From Thuidium tamariscinum (taxonomy: Eukaryota; Streptophyta; Bryopsida; Hypnales; Thuidiaceae), in NCBI GenBank assembly GCA_947034885.2, contig OZ019759.1, forward strand, positions 3,784,501 through 3,848,500: a stretch of DNA of 64,000 bases. The letters are read 5' to 3'. How positions within the stretch are numbered: the stretch's first letter is position 1; every line of letters begins with the position of its first letter. The position numbers and the translations under genes are program-made. Under the pieces are notes generated by a model. The model was not told where the DNA came from. It did no database searches and worked only from the letters and a program-made list of their open reading frames with translations. Below, one piece after another: positions 35,221-47,375 of this stretch.

Positions 35221-36740
35221 CTAAGAAGCAAAGCCTTTAACTCACAGCTGAACTATTTTGTTCAATTCTACACCCAAAAACAAAAGCATGATCGAATAGT
35301 ATAATATGTATAAAAATTTGTACAAATGGAATAAGTTGAAAGTGGGGTTCACTCACAGACTTTGTCCACATCCTAAACAATACTAAGAGAAGTAACATAA
35401 AATAATACGAGGGAGATGCAACCCTAAGCGCTGAGCATTTGTCTCAACATAAAAGAAAAGAAAGGAGTGCAAATTCAATGAAAGCAAATACCGAAGGAGA
35501 CATGTCGAGCAAACTTACTACACCCTAATTCGTCTAAACCAAATACTTCACCTACAACAGCAATATGAACAGTACAAATTTACGATCCAATATGTAAAAA
35601 TTGTACAAATAATGCAATTGGGAACTGGGTTTTTTTAGTACTCCTCAACAAATTCAAGCATCATTGAAGCTTCTTTCATGCCTTCAATAGGACCATAAGC
35701 GGAGAAAATTGTAAACAATGCCTCGGGTTTTGTAGACCTTAAAACACATATAATTTTATTCAAGAGGAAAAGTTTAAGAGACCACCTTGTACATTGTAAT
35801 GAGAGACGTAAAGTAGTGAAGGTGCATTGTAATCCATGAACTTGAGATTCGCAAGCGATGTAATTGTGAAGGACAACATTGTCTAAAAACTTAAGAATGG
35901 TTTTACCTTAAACAACAGCTTTGACATAATTCACCTCCTTTCTTCTCATCCTATTTGACTATAGATAAATGTTGCGCACTCTCCTTACAAGCTTTGACAG
36001 TGTTGCTTTCTATTGGACAAAATTACACTACAAAATGCTTTCACTAGATCCCATGGTCATCATAATGGACTAGCAATGCCACTCACAAACTTTGGAACCA
36101 ACCTATGTCTAGTCCTTGAATTAGAGTTTTATGCACATCAATCCACCCTAAATCATTGACAAAAAACAATTCAAGTAAGATGGAGCTGCTAAACAAGACG
36201 CAATGTAAAAAACAACAAGCAATCCAAAAAAAAAATGGTAGAAGAAGCTTGCCAAAGGGAGATGATGCATAATGCAAAAGAAAACGTGATGAACTTCCTT
36301 AGAAAACTCCTTTGCCGTTCCTCCTCTGGACATGTGTAACACATGCAAGTCTCCAATGCAAATCAATCTTCACAGTCCTAAACACAAAGGGTGCTAAACC
36401 AATACAAAACCAAGTACAATGTTGACAACAGATTGGGTAACATGACGGAAACATTATTGCAAAGGCTTTTGTGAACTATCGGTCCCCATTTGAACTTGAA
36501 CCAGGTACCACCAATCACCTGATCTATGGACTTAACCGTATACCCTTGTAGAATTGGTTAAACTTTAACCCACCAATCAATACAAGGCATAATATAAAAT
36601 AAAAGCTATTTTCACTCATCATCATTTTTAGAAATGATACATTGGGACCCTTAATAGTCAGTTAGTGTCATTTGTAGAACTCAATCAATTATAATAAAAA
36701 AAACATATAACTGTTCTTGTTGCCTTAATAAAAAAAACCA
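35221..36740. other. AT-rich spacer, possibly gene H intron
   Basis: No exon is convincing. The stretch around 35280-35640 again has many TGTAC words, as in the 24 kb part of gene H, which fits an intron of the same gene. Minus-strand frames at 36083-36366 overlap and look like shadows. Confidence 0.35.
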
Positions 36741-36745
36741 TATCT

Positions 36746-37540
36746 TTAAAAGAAAAAAAATGGATTTTAAGAATCTTGTATTGAGAAACATAAGCCATTG
36801 TAATAAAGTAAAAAAATATGGATGTTTTATGGTATTAAAGAAATGCATGACCAAAAAAGGGAAAAAAATAGATTATATGAATTAAGAGTATATTAAAAAA
36901 AAACTCTATTATAGTATAGGAAAATAAAAAAGAGTGTTTTTCATGACTTCAAGAAAATACACATCCATAAAAGAAAAAGAAAAATGAGTTGTATAAATTT
37001 TGTATTTAAGATAATACCCAATTGTAATAAAAGAAATAAACAAGGGAGTTCTTATTGTCTTAAAGAAAATATGCATGGGTAAAGGAAAAAAAAATGGATT
37101 GTACAAATCTAATATTGAAGATAATATTCAATTGAATTAGAAATCAAGTTAAAATATCTTCAATTGTTATGAAAGAAAATAAAAAAGAGAGTTTTAATGT
37201 CTTTAAGAAAAAAAATGATTGTAAAAGGAAAAAAATAGATTGTATGAATCTTGTATTTAAGATAATACTCAATTATAATAAAAGAATTAAACAAGATTGT
37301 TCTTATTGTCTTAAAAAAATACACTAGGATAAAGAAAAAAATGGGTTGTACAAATCTTGAATTACAAAATATACAAAATTGTAATAAAAAAAATAAAAAA
37401 AAGATGTTATTATTGTCTGAAAAGAAAATACATAAGGATAAGGGAAAAAATCAATCAATATATGAAACATCAAGTAAAAAATATATTCATTAAGAAAATA
37501 AGAGCATTTTTATTTATTTTTCTTTATTACAATGGAATAA
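36746..37540. repeat. Degenerate tandem repeat, unit about 105-141 bp, seven copies
   Basis: Units start near 36746, 36851, 36967, 37080, 37221, 37329 and 37438. Each begins with an A-rich run (AAAGGAAAAAAATGGATTG or similar), followed by CTTGTATTTAAGATAATAC, CAATTGTAATAAAAG and TTCTTATTGTCTTAAAG variants. Copies differ by many substitutions. It is AT-rich throughout, and frames within it are not genes. Confidence 0.7.
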
Positions 37541-38146
37541 AGATAATGGGCATTTTTATTTTCCTAGAAAAAATACTAAATTATATAAGTGTCACTAGTA
37601 AAGGGACTTTTGTCCTTGTGAAGATATTCTATAATTTACATAATGATGGTTTCTTAAAATGTAGGTTTTCTTATTCTTATAATGAAAATAGACTTATTTG
37701 AATAATAGAAAAAAAGAAGTGTTTTTAATTTGATACAAAATATATTCAAACTTTTTTTTAAATGTTATGGATGTTTTCAATATCATTAAATTAAACAGTT
37801 ATTTGAAATGATAAAGAAATTATTTGGAAATTTTTTTCTTAGCAAGATAATATTCAATCATAACAAAAAATAAAAATATAGGTCTTAAATTCTTAGAAAA
37901 GAATATTTATTAGTCTTATTGCAAAAAGAAGTTTTCTTTTTCTTCTTATAAAGAAGGAGCTGAACAAAATTATTGGTAAAATGAATACTTTTCTTTTTAC
38001 AAGTCATTAAACTTTTGAATTTTGCTTAAGAAAAAAATGGAGGTACTATTATGCTTATAAAGAAAATGTTGAATTATAATGAAAAACATCTCATTTTAGT
38101 TTTTTTAATTTTTTTGTTTTGTACGGTGGATTTGGTGTAGGTTAGG

Positions 38147-38190
38147 TTTAGGGTTTAGGGTTTAGGGTATAGGATTTGGGATTTAGGGTC
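38147..38190. repeat. Interstitial plant telomere-type repeat
   Basis: GGTTTAGGGTTTAGGGTTTA and neighbouring degenerate copies match the plant telomere heptamer TTTAGGG. It lies just beyond the AT-rich tandem repeat. Confidence 0.8.
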
Positions 38191-38729
38191 AAACTTTCAA
38201 GATGCCAAATTAGACCTTTAAGAGAATTTGGTTTTCTTACGAGAGAAATGAACATGCAATTGTAAGTATAGAAAAGCCTGTTGTATTATAGGCTATCTTT
38301 AAGCCCTTATTTTCAGCACATAGGATGGCGAACTTCTTCCCTCTAAACACGATGATTTAAGCATAGAATGCCAATGTTTTTCTTTTGTACTTGACAAATA
38401 TGGACTGCCACGTTTTTTTGAAATGTTCAAAAGTGAATGTTACTAAAAAGAATCCATCTAAACCTGGTCATAGTTATTGGTTAGTTGTGATTTAGTAAAT
38501 ACTTGGTCAACGTGTATTGGTTCCCTCTAAACGACATGTATACAGTGTACAATCCTTGTAAAACCTCAAAGCTACATCTGAAGTCGTTAACTCACACAAA
38601 CATTTGTAAGAAGATGTTGTCAAAGATATGTTTATGATATATTTATGCAACTATAGTTGTACAAGAATTGTGTAAATAGTATAGCTTGAAAATTAGAACC
38701 CAAAACTACAACTGTGGACCGTATGGTTT

Positions 38730-39063
38730 AGTGAATTTCTAAGCAAAATTGTCGGGCTATTTGTCGCTACTTAAAGTCTTCACTAAAACTGCTGCTTCAT
38801 TTGTTTGGAAGGAGTTTGTTGTTTGCAGATTTTTGTCACCAATGGACCACATTGTTGATCTCATTTGCATCCATAGCTCCATTGTTGATCTTGTTTTCTT
38901 CCATAGTTCCACCGTCCCTTTGTGGAACAACAAACGTCACCTTCTCGAGTTCCGTATGGTAATTTAGAATGTTGTGTAGAATTGTGTGAAAAGCTTCATC
39001 AACTTTTATAGTCCACACGACACGATCAGAGGGATGTAGAAGACAATTTATGAGAGGATCCAA
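38730..39063 (-). other. Possible exon, unassigned
   Basis: The minus frame 39063-38836 (75 codons) includes TIKVDEAFHTILHNILNY and a two-fold ENKINNGAM/DANEINN-like run. The composition looks coding, but no splice partners or family can be assigned. The plus frame 38749-38967 overlaps it and is judged a shadow. Confidence 0.3.
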
Positions 39064-39229
39064 TCATGGAAGTTCCAGATTCATGTGCTTACTCTTCTCA
39101 TCATACACCATTGCCAAGAATATGCATAGTTCTTATTTAGACTGTTGATTAGGTAGAGTGTCCACTATTCTAGAAAATAAGAACTACAATGCTAATTAGT
39201 CATGCTAATTTATATGTAGCATACGCTAA

Positions 39230-39900
39230 TTGGCATGCATAGCCGCACATGAATGACCTCATTTGCAATTGAAGAACAAATTTGCGTTTCAAAACTATGT
39301 GATTATAAACCCTAACAATAATCGACTTAAAATATAGCTTGATCTCTAAAAGAAACATTGAAAAAGGAGCTTCAAATAAAAAGGTATTGAAATCAATGGC
39401 TACCTCATTGCTTGTCAACTATATCAAAGTGTGACTATGATCTTGAAGGACTGAACTTATTTGCACTAATTTGTATTCAACGTATACTTATTGGTACACA
39501 CAAGATTGACCACATTTGCAATTGAAGAATAAATCTACATTTCAGAACTACAGGATCATAAACTCTAATTGTCATCAACTTAAAGTATAGCCCAATCTCT
39601 AAAAGAAGCATTGAAAAAGGAGTTTCAAATAAGAAGGTGTTGAAATCAATGGCTACCTCATTGCTTGTTGATTGTGTCAAACTATGACTATGAACTCAAA
39701 GGACCAAACTTATTTGCAATTGAAGAAAAAATTGAAGAAAAAATATACGTCACAACCCTAACCGATCATCAATACTAAAATTCATGAACATTTAGTATAA
39801 CCCAATCTCCATTACAAGCATTGAAAAATGAGCTTCTGATAAGAAGGTTTTGAAATTACCTTGCCACTTGCTGTTTCCTTGCTTGTCACCTTGTGTTTGA
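39230..39900. repeat. Three diverged tandem copies, 200-250 bp
   Basis: Each copy has ATTTGCAATTGAAGAA (near 39260, 39513 and 39708), then CCCAATCTCTAAAAGAAGCA or similar, and a GCTACCTCATTGCTTGT end in the first two. The third copy is more diverged. Confidence 0.65.
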
Positions 39901-42177
39901 GACTATAGCTAAGACTACAAACTCCGTGCAAAAACTAGGCATTCCGATTAGAGACAGAAGATCGGAATTGTTGAACGAGAGATAATAAAAAGACTATGAT
40001 TGGAAAATGTCAAAAGCAAAGGAAATCAAAAATGTCAAATGAAAGGGCAGAGAAGAGACCAAAAATGTCTAGTGAGTGAGAAAGAAGGGCAAAGAAGTAA
40101 ACTTATTGCTTTTTTAGGTTCTTTAGCATTCCTCATCATCAAAATTCATAAGAGCAACACTAAGATGTCTTTTCTAGGAAATTGAAGCACAAGGGCATAA
40201 ACACTTCATGATTAGTATGTATTCATCTGACATGTGGAAACTAAGAATTTAGTATAAGGTCCAAAATTTAGTGTACGACATGGCCCAATGTATAACATTT
40301 AGACTAAACATAGCAACAACATATAACTTACTGAATTGCCCACTCTGTATATAGTTGTACGTTTCATACCGAATTCAATTCTAAAATCTAACCAAGAGGG
40401 GTAATCCTCTGACTCTTCTTAGTTTTCCTAGACTTCTTCTTTGCTTTTTGTAATTCTTTAGCTGCTTTCTCTGAAGTAATCTCACTTCTTGTTTTTTGCT
40501 TGTTTTTGGCATCCTTATTAAATAGTGGAACATTAAGTGGGGGTGTGGGGTGTGGAGGCACCTTCACCACCGCCCTAGACACTCCCCCTGTCATGTATAT
40601 AACCATATCTACTTTAGCTTCTTCTCTAAATTTCTTGTGGCACTCTAATTTTGCAGCTTCTTGTCTTAACTTCTGTACTCTTTCAAACTCTGAATCCTCT
40701 TCTCTCAACTTTTTAATACGCTTCGGTAGCTCTGCCTCAATTCCTACTTTGCAAGACATAATAGAAAAATCTCCTGCAACAAGCTTTGTAACAACATCTT
40801 CAGTTTTCTTTGTGAGTTCGGTGGGAGGCTCTATGACATGATCCTCATCCTTCTGTGGGGAGTCAAATTCATCTATTAATGCTAGACTTTGATGTGTGGA
40901 ACGAAGTTGTACATTCTTACTATGACACCCGTCCTTACCAGTGGCACTATTATTGCCTGACCCAGCAATCCCACTCAAGCTAAGCAAGGGACCTGTGCTT
41001 TCTGTAAAAAAAGTAGTGCTTGAACCATCCAAGTTTAGAGTCCCTGCATACACCATGGATTCTTTGAATAGCTCTTCGTATAGTGTCTCATGATCTAAAG
41101 CCAAAAATAATTAAGTTGGTCAAGTTGTATGAACTAGTATGTACCTCAAGTTCTTCATAATATTTCTTTGGTACTAAAAAGTATACAACATATGAATAAT
41201 TGTAGAAAGTTGTATTAAACTTGACGAGGGAAGGACAGAATTGCGTACCAATATGGGGATGAGCATCTAGTACTGTCGATGTAAACATTGCTAGGAGTCT
41301 CTCATGTTCCTTTTCTAATTTCAAAGATTGTTCAAACAATTGAAGAGCTGAATGTAACTTATCAAATCCAAAATTGTTGAACTAGGAGGGATGTACTGTT
41401 TTGCCACAAAACGTATCTGTGTAGTTGCTAGCAACTCTAAACCAAATCCCTGCACACCACGGATGGTACAAATGGCCAAATGTGTAGACTATGATGTCCT
41501 AGAGGGGAAATCTATTCAAGCAAAGTACATAGGGTGTTAAGGAGATGGTGTCAAAATTGTCAAAATTCAAAAAATTGAGAGTACAAATGCCTTAGTCTTA
41601 GAGACATTCCAATTTCTCCCCTCTTCATGTGAGCAATTCGGAACAACAAGGCATTGAATTACTTCTTCAAACACATCTTCTTAGCTTCAAGTTGTTCGTA
41701 CCTCAAATTGCATTGTTTCAGTTTAGACGCAGCTACATCAATATCAACCATTGTGTCCCTTATCATTTCATTGTACACTTCCACTTTATTGGAGGCAACC
41801 TCCAAGCACTCCCCTTCATGAATCTTCTACAACTTCGAAACTTTGGCTTCAGTTTCTTGCAACACCCTTTTTTCTTGTAACACCTTTGTAGACAACCCTA
41901 CTCTCTCCCTCGTAGTGTTGGTATAGTCCTCCATTACAGCATGCAACTGTAATCTCGCCAACTTTGTCAGGTTGAAGAGGTTTTTAATGTCATTTTTGCT
42001 ATGTATATCGTCTTATACGCTCTCTTTACCATTTAGTCAACTCTTGGTACCATCTCGTACAACACTATCTACCTTAGAGTGAGTCTTCTCAAGTTCGGCA
42101 ATAGTATCATGGAAAATCTCATTAGTGCCGTCTACTGTGTATAGGTCGTTCTTGTTAGAGTTAGTGAAGTTTGCAAT

Positions 42178-44182
42178 TGTCGTACGCACAATCTAGTCGA
42201 AAGTACCTTTACGTACAAACATGTGGTAAAATGACACGAAATATCGTCCCAGGAGATTCCAAACACTATTATAAATTATGTTTTTCGATTTCTTGGTCTT
42301 TTTTCCAAAAGCTGACCAATTTACTACTTTCCTTTAGATTCGTCTTTTTCCGGATCCCGTTTTTATCCGGATTCCATTACCGGATTGCATCTCTTTCTGG
42401 ATCCGTCTCTTTTTGGATTCCGATTCAATCTCTTAATTAATGGTTTTATATGCTTTAATTTTACCCTTGATCCTTACAGGGGTAGGGATTCACCACTCAT
42501 AAACCTCACCTTCTCCTCTCTCAAACAAAACAAACAAAACATCCAAGTAATCTAGGTATTGCAGCAAGGAAGGAATATCCGGATCCTCACAACTTTTCGG
42601 ATGGCCAATTTTGGACAACAAGTCACTTAGGACTACGTTCACTCTCCCTTACTACAACGATAGACCCAAGGACAACCAATTCCAAAAGGACATACTTCCC
42701 TAGTTCTGTAGATCGATCAAGTGGTTGGCAAATCTTCTGGTGGACAGAAACTTTCTTCTGGCAATCGCTTAACTCCGCATAGAACCACACAAAGATTCCG
42801 GAATCTCCTCTACACCACTCCTAGGCTTTCCACCAAATCACCGTTCCAGCAAATTAAAGGCACTGCGGGCAAATTCACGATTCAAATCTCAAGTTCTAGA
42901 AATGAGTCTTTCAGTTCATTCTTAGTCGCCTAAGTATTTGGATTCCTCCTTGCCCGTCCCTCTCACCTCTTCAACACACCTAAGTGACAAATCAACACAA
43001 TCCGGATACAATGTTGGAGCTAGAATGTAAACCTAGTGGCTCAGATTAAAGAAGGAAATGAAATACAATTGAATAAGAACTAGAATGGAATGAAGGGGCA
43101 ACTAACTTGCCCGCCCTTAAAAACCAAAATCAAAACCAAAGTCAATGCTCCAAAAGTCAGAAAGGCACCATGGAAATTAGGGCAACCAACTAGTGATCAC
43201 CTCAAGATATCCAGAAAGTTCACAGCCAGTTATCCCTAAAAATCTAGATCACCTAGAAATTTGGAATCCTAAAAAATCTAAAATCCGGATCCACACTCAA
43301 AAAATTGGATTCAAATTTTAAAAATAAAGTCCTAAGTAAATGGAGATAGCCTTCGAGCTACCTCCCCCGACTTATTATCTTTAAACTGCTCCTACTTTGA
43401 CTCCCTGGTGTCTTTGCAAAAGCCTTAACTAGAGTAGTCTTGATTGCCACTTGGGTCCAAATCTTTTGTTCCGGATTCATTTTTGGATTCCGGATCCCTT
43501 AGTGTAGAATATTTCCAGATTGATTCCGGATCTTAAACATTTCCGGATCCTAAATATTTTCGGAACATTTCCGGATTGATTCCGGGTCCAATCCCAATAG
43601 TGCCGAAAGTCTTTGAAAATACTTTTTGGATCACTATCCAGGTTCTGGTTTCCAATTAGGACGAAAAGTGTAAACTTTCTCCTTAACCATTTTATCTCAA
43701 TTAAGAGACCCTATGGTTTGCTAATCCATACTTTTAATAATTTCTTTGTTGCTAACTCATAGAAGTAAAAGAACATATTAAAAATGGATTTCTTACTTCA
43801 AATTGTATTTGAAATAACAAAATCTAATTCTTTAGGTAGCAACAGATCCGCTTCTTGAGCTTGCTTTGGATTAGAATCAAGGTATTGGCTTTCGAAACTA
43901 GTTGTACGATGGGCATTCGGATTTCGGTACGCTTTGTTATGGAATCAGACAGCCTTCTTTTCACCTGTAGAGTCTTCCATGCACCTCCCATTCGGATCCT
44001 TTTCGGATTTTTCCGGAAGACTAAACATTGTTATGGAACTTCCAGTTTTGTAAACTCCTTAAACGATAAGAGACTCTAATTATCTTCTATTCCTATGTCT
44101 AAACTATAAAATTTTGAAAAATTGGACCATTCTAGCAAAATACACCCTAACTCTACGTTTTAGACATTTTTGAACCACGACA
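42178..44182 (-). mobile_element. Retroelement unit C, 2.0 kb deletion derivative
   Basis: On the minus strand it starts TGTCGTGGTTC at 44182 and ends GTGCGTACGACA at 42178; flanking pentamers on the plus strand are GCAAT (42173-42177) and ACAAT (44183-44187). Both ends match units A and B, but the protein-coding middle is gone apart from a short stretch near 43.4 kb. It sits in a coding exon of gene J. Confidence 0.82.
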
Positions 44183-44282
44183 ACAATGGTTGCCAAACAC
44201 ATCGTAACCTTCTTCAACCATTTTCTCCGTTGATTTCTATTGGATGTTTCTACAAACTCTACCTAACTTACAAGCTTCTTCT

Positions 44283-44434
44283 CACTAGAGGAAAATCAAG
44301 TTGCAGTGAATAAAAAATGTGGGCCAGATTTTAGTGACAATATGTTTGTAAACACAAAATCTGCGTTTACAAACGTGCCATCAACAAAATCTGGCCCATA
44401 TTTTTTTTCATTGCAACTTGATTTTCTTCTAGTG
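44283..44434. mobile_element. CACTA-type MITE, 152 bp, in a gene J exon (M5)
   Basis: It starts CACTAGAGGAAAATCAAG and ends CTTGATTTTCTTCTAGTG, with target duplication TCT (44280-44282 and 44435-44437). Inner arms carry GGGCCAGATTTT and AAAATCTGGCCC. Its removal restores the gene J reading frame. Confidence 0.87.
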
Positions 44435-45635
44435 TCTCTTGCTTTTCCATGATGATACCCCTAGCAAATTGCTTTGCTATTACCTTGGACCTTAGCAGAT
44501 CTTGTAAATACACAAGTGGGAAAATCTCAACAATGTGATGAAGAATTTCCTCATATTTACATTCGGCATATGCATACCCAAATCTCCCATTTCTCCCTTT
44601 TGCAAGTCCAAAAACATCACTGATGTCTTTTTCAATGAGGTCTTGTGGAATTCTAAGTTTGTGTGGATTCTTACCATATTATAGCAAACCATACTTGATC
44701 ACAAACTCCTCCATAGTAACAATACATGGAAGAAGATGCTTCTTCAAAGAAGCCAACTTTTCCAGGTCAAATTCGAAAGGACCCTTCGTCACCTTGGCGT
44801 CATCACTATCTACAAGCTGTAGTGATGTAGGAATAAAGTATTTTTTGATGCAATTGTCCCCACTAAAAATGCTACCATGCTTATCTTCCTTAAAAAAATA
44901 CAGCTCTTAACCACCCACTCTTTGTCAGATACCATAGTCGTTTTTAAGACTACAAAATGAAATAACATTTGTCTGAAATTGTTCACAATGTACTGCAAAA
45001 CTTACATGATGTAACAAGAACGTACATGATGTAATTATTATTGTATATATTGTACAAATGATAGTAATTTGAAGTATTGATGATCATACATAATGTATTG
45101 AGAAACGTACATTGTGCATAATATAGTGCGTAAGACATTGTGCATATTGTACTTTGATTGTACTTAAGAAACTCTACAAACACTGCTCGACTCCCTAATT
45201 GAAGGGTGTTGCATCTAATACCAAAAACAATGCACTAAAACATTGTACATAGAATACAAAATTTGTAGCCACTAAATCAAATCACCCAAACACTTGTAAA
45301 TCAACCATTAACAAAATGTAATCAAAAAATGAACACCATAACTAAGACTCATACTCTGAAGTACCCTCAATAGAAATCTAATCTCAAAATTAATGTATCT
45401 TGTAAACAATGTATAGTCAATACAACCTCTATGGACTCTAATTTGTGTAGAAATTGATCTCATTGGAAATTGACCTTGTTGGAAATTGACCTTGGTGTGT
45501 TCAGTAATGGAATAGTAAATGTGCACTAATGTTATACAAACTCCCTCAAACCTTAGCAGCTTTGATGTTCTTCAATGATTTTGCTAGCCCTTTGTTTTCA
45601 TGATTGACTCTGCTGTGAAGTCGGTGCACAATCCT

Positions 45636-46828
45636 AAATGTACAAATTCAAAATGAAAAGAAACATGATGCAAAGGAGAGGAGAGAAAAAAGAGGAGAGG
45701 AGAGAAGAGAAGATTAGGATGCCGCTAGGTTTTTTCGAATGTATAGATGAGGGAATGTCGTTGCAAAAAGTACACCGCATAACTTGGACATTGCAAGTGA
45801 TTCTAAATTTAGATGATGCATGGCGGACGGCTATTGGTCCTCAACATACAACAAATATGTACTATACAATCCTTGTATGAAATGAAAATTGTATACGATT
45901 CTATTAGGTTCAAGCAAGATTGTAAGGCAAAAATCTCTGATAGGAAAATATGAAGCCAAGACGTCATTTATACCAAAATGTAATGTTGGCCCATCTAAAT
46001 CAAAAGGTCTTTTCATAGATTTTCAGGTTTAAAACAGAAAAAAGCACTTTCAACTCAAAATTTGGGCCTCGTACTAAAATCACACATTACCTAGGATATT
46101 TTCTTATGAAATTTTCCAAATTGAAATTAAATGCTAAAATATTGTGCCTTAACATTATAACATTGATTTTTTGTATTTAATCTCCTTTCTAAATCCATCA
46201 ATGCAATAGTATGAACCAAACAAAATGGCGTAAAATTAACGCCAATGTGATGTGTGTTTTTTCAATGTGTCCAAACTCTGAAGTCTAAAATTTATCAATG
46301 CCACAGGTAAATGCCCTCTTGAAGCCCCTCGCTAGTCCCTACTAAGACAATGAAGGCAAAACAAAAGTAACATGAGGTGAACTTGCCCTCTAAAAGAAAA
46401 AAGGTTGAAAACTCCTTTGAAACTATGCCTCCAAAAAATTACAAGTTGGTACAAGTGTAGAAGAAGAAGCAACAAAGGAAGTCCCCTTCTAAAATAGTGC
46501 AAATATTGGGGCGAACCCAAACCTCAACCCAGATTGGTGGGTGCATGACAAAGCTTTGTCCTAACATTCTAGTGGTTTAAGAGGGGGTTTGGATTTTAGA
46601 CGTCTTGCAAAACACAAAGATTGTTGTCCAAAGAATCTTTGCTGATCAGTAGAAGAGATTATTTCCTAAGTAGGAAAATAATTCAATTTTTAAATTACTC
46701 TATACAAAATGGCAAATCTCCACTACAAATGAATGTAACCCTTCTAAATATGAACTAAATTGCATTCACATATGTGAACACTAACATTTTCATAACTAGC
46801 AATTTCTAAAGAGTGACATGTTGCATTG
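45636..46828. other. Mostly non-coding, with a possible degraded plus-strand frame
   Basis: Between about 46370 and 46610 a plus frame reads LPSKRKKVENSFETMPPKNY and continues through two TAG codons (KSPSKIVQILGRTQTST between them). Its strand and decay style resemble other dead TE genes here. Nothing else is supported; a Lys/Arg-rich frame at 45638-45880 is low-complexity. Confidence 0.3.
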
Positions 46829-47194
46829 TGTCACTGTCCGAAAATATCATGTAAGTGAAATAGGAAGATAGTTTATAGAATAGTTCAATTTTTCAAAATT
46901 TTTAGGTTTAGATATGGGGAGGAGAAGACATTTAGAGTCTTTTTACCCTAAGATCCGTCTAAACCGGATTGACCAAGGAGAGTTTCCGGATCCGAATTCC
47001 TCAGTATCTGGAACGGAACTTTCCGGAAGACAGAACTGGCTAAAGACGGATCCGGTACACTCCAGGACGGATCCGAACTAGTTCCGGATGGACGGCAACT
47101 ACGGGTCTACGCCGCTGACCTACGAAAACTAGAGTAACAGCTCGGGAACGTTGCGCCGTTTCGATGAGAACTGGGAACGCAGGGTACCGACTGG

Positions 47195-47202
47195 TATATA
47201 AA
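47195..47202 (+). promoter_or_regulatory. TATA box of unit A
   Basis: TATATAAA is followed by CCACTCCGCCCCACTTCA, the same order as in unit B on the minus strand (near 34360). It lies about 175 bases before the ATG at 47376. Confidence 0.6.
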
Positions 47203-47375
47203 CCACTCCGCCCCACTTCATTTTTCCTTTTCGATTTGGCAAATTGAGGTACGCTTGTGTGCAGGTTTTGGAGCGCGTATAGAGAGAGAAAGAGTGGTGA
47301 GCAGTAGAGATCGGTTCCGGGTTTAGTTCAGGGTCGGTGTCAACCGCACCGACAAGTTCCGACTCGGGCGGAGAG

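Larger units (their letters stand above)
40388..45635 (-). pseudogene. Gene J, paralogue of gene H, disrupted by C and M5
   Basis: Minus-strand pieces in order: a helical exon near 45635-45550, a frame 44820-44440 (PFEFDLEKLASLKKHLL, then IPQDLIEKDISDVFGLAKG), the coiled-coil stretch 44280-44183 continuing at 42177-41560, FGHLYHPWCAGIWFRV (near 41480), 41400-41100 (LKLEKEHERLLAMFTSTV), and a last exon of about 41099-40388 with a Lys-rich tail ending before a TAA/TAG-type stop. The acceptor CTTTTTGGCTTTAG-like tract precedes the last exon. Removing MITE M5, unit C and one copy of each target duplication gives one open frame across both sites. In-frame TAA, TAG and TGA codons remain. Gene H shares the helix and LYHPW segment. 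The function is unknown; a RING-like or treble-clef fold is possible. Confidence 0.5.

Noticed and set aside
36909..37701. ORFs of 65 and 114 codons in the AT-rich tandem repeat
   Set aside because: They are Lys/Ile/Phe-rich translations of A-runs and change with each repeat unit.
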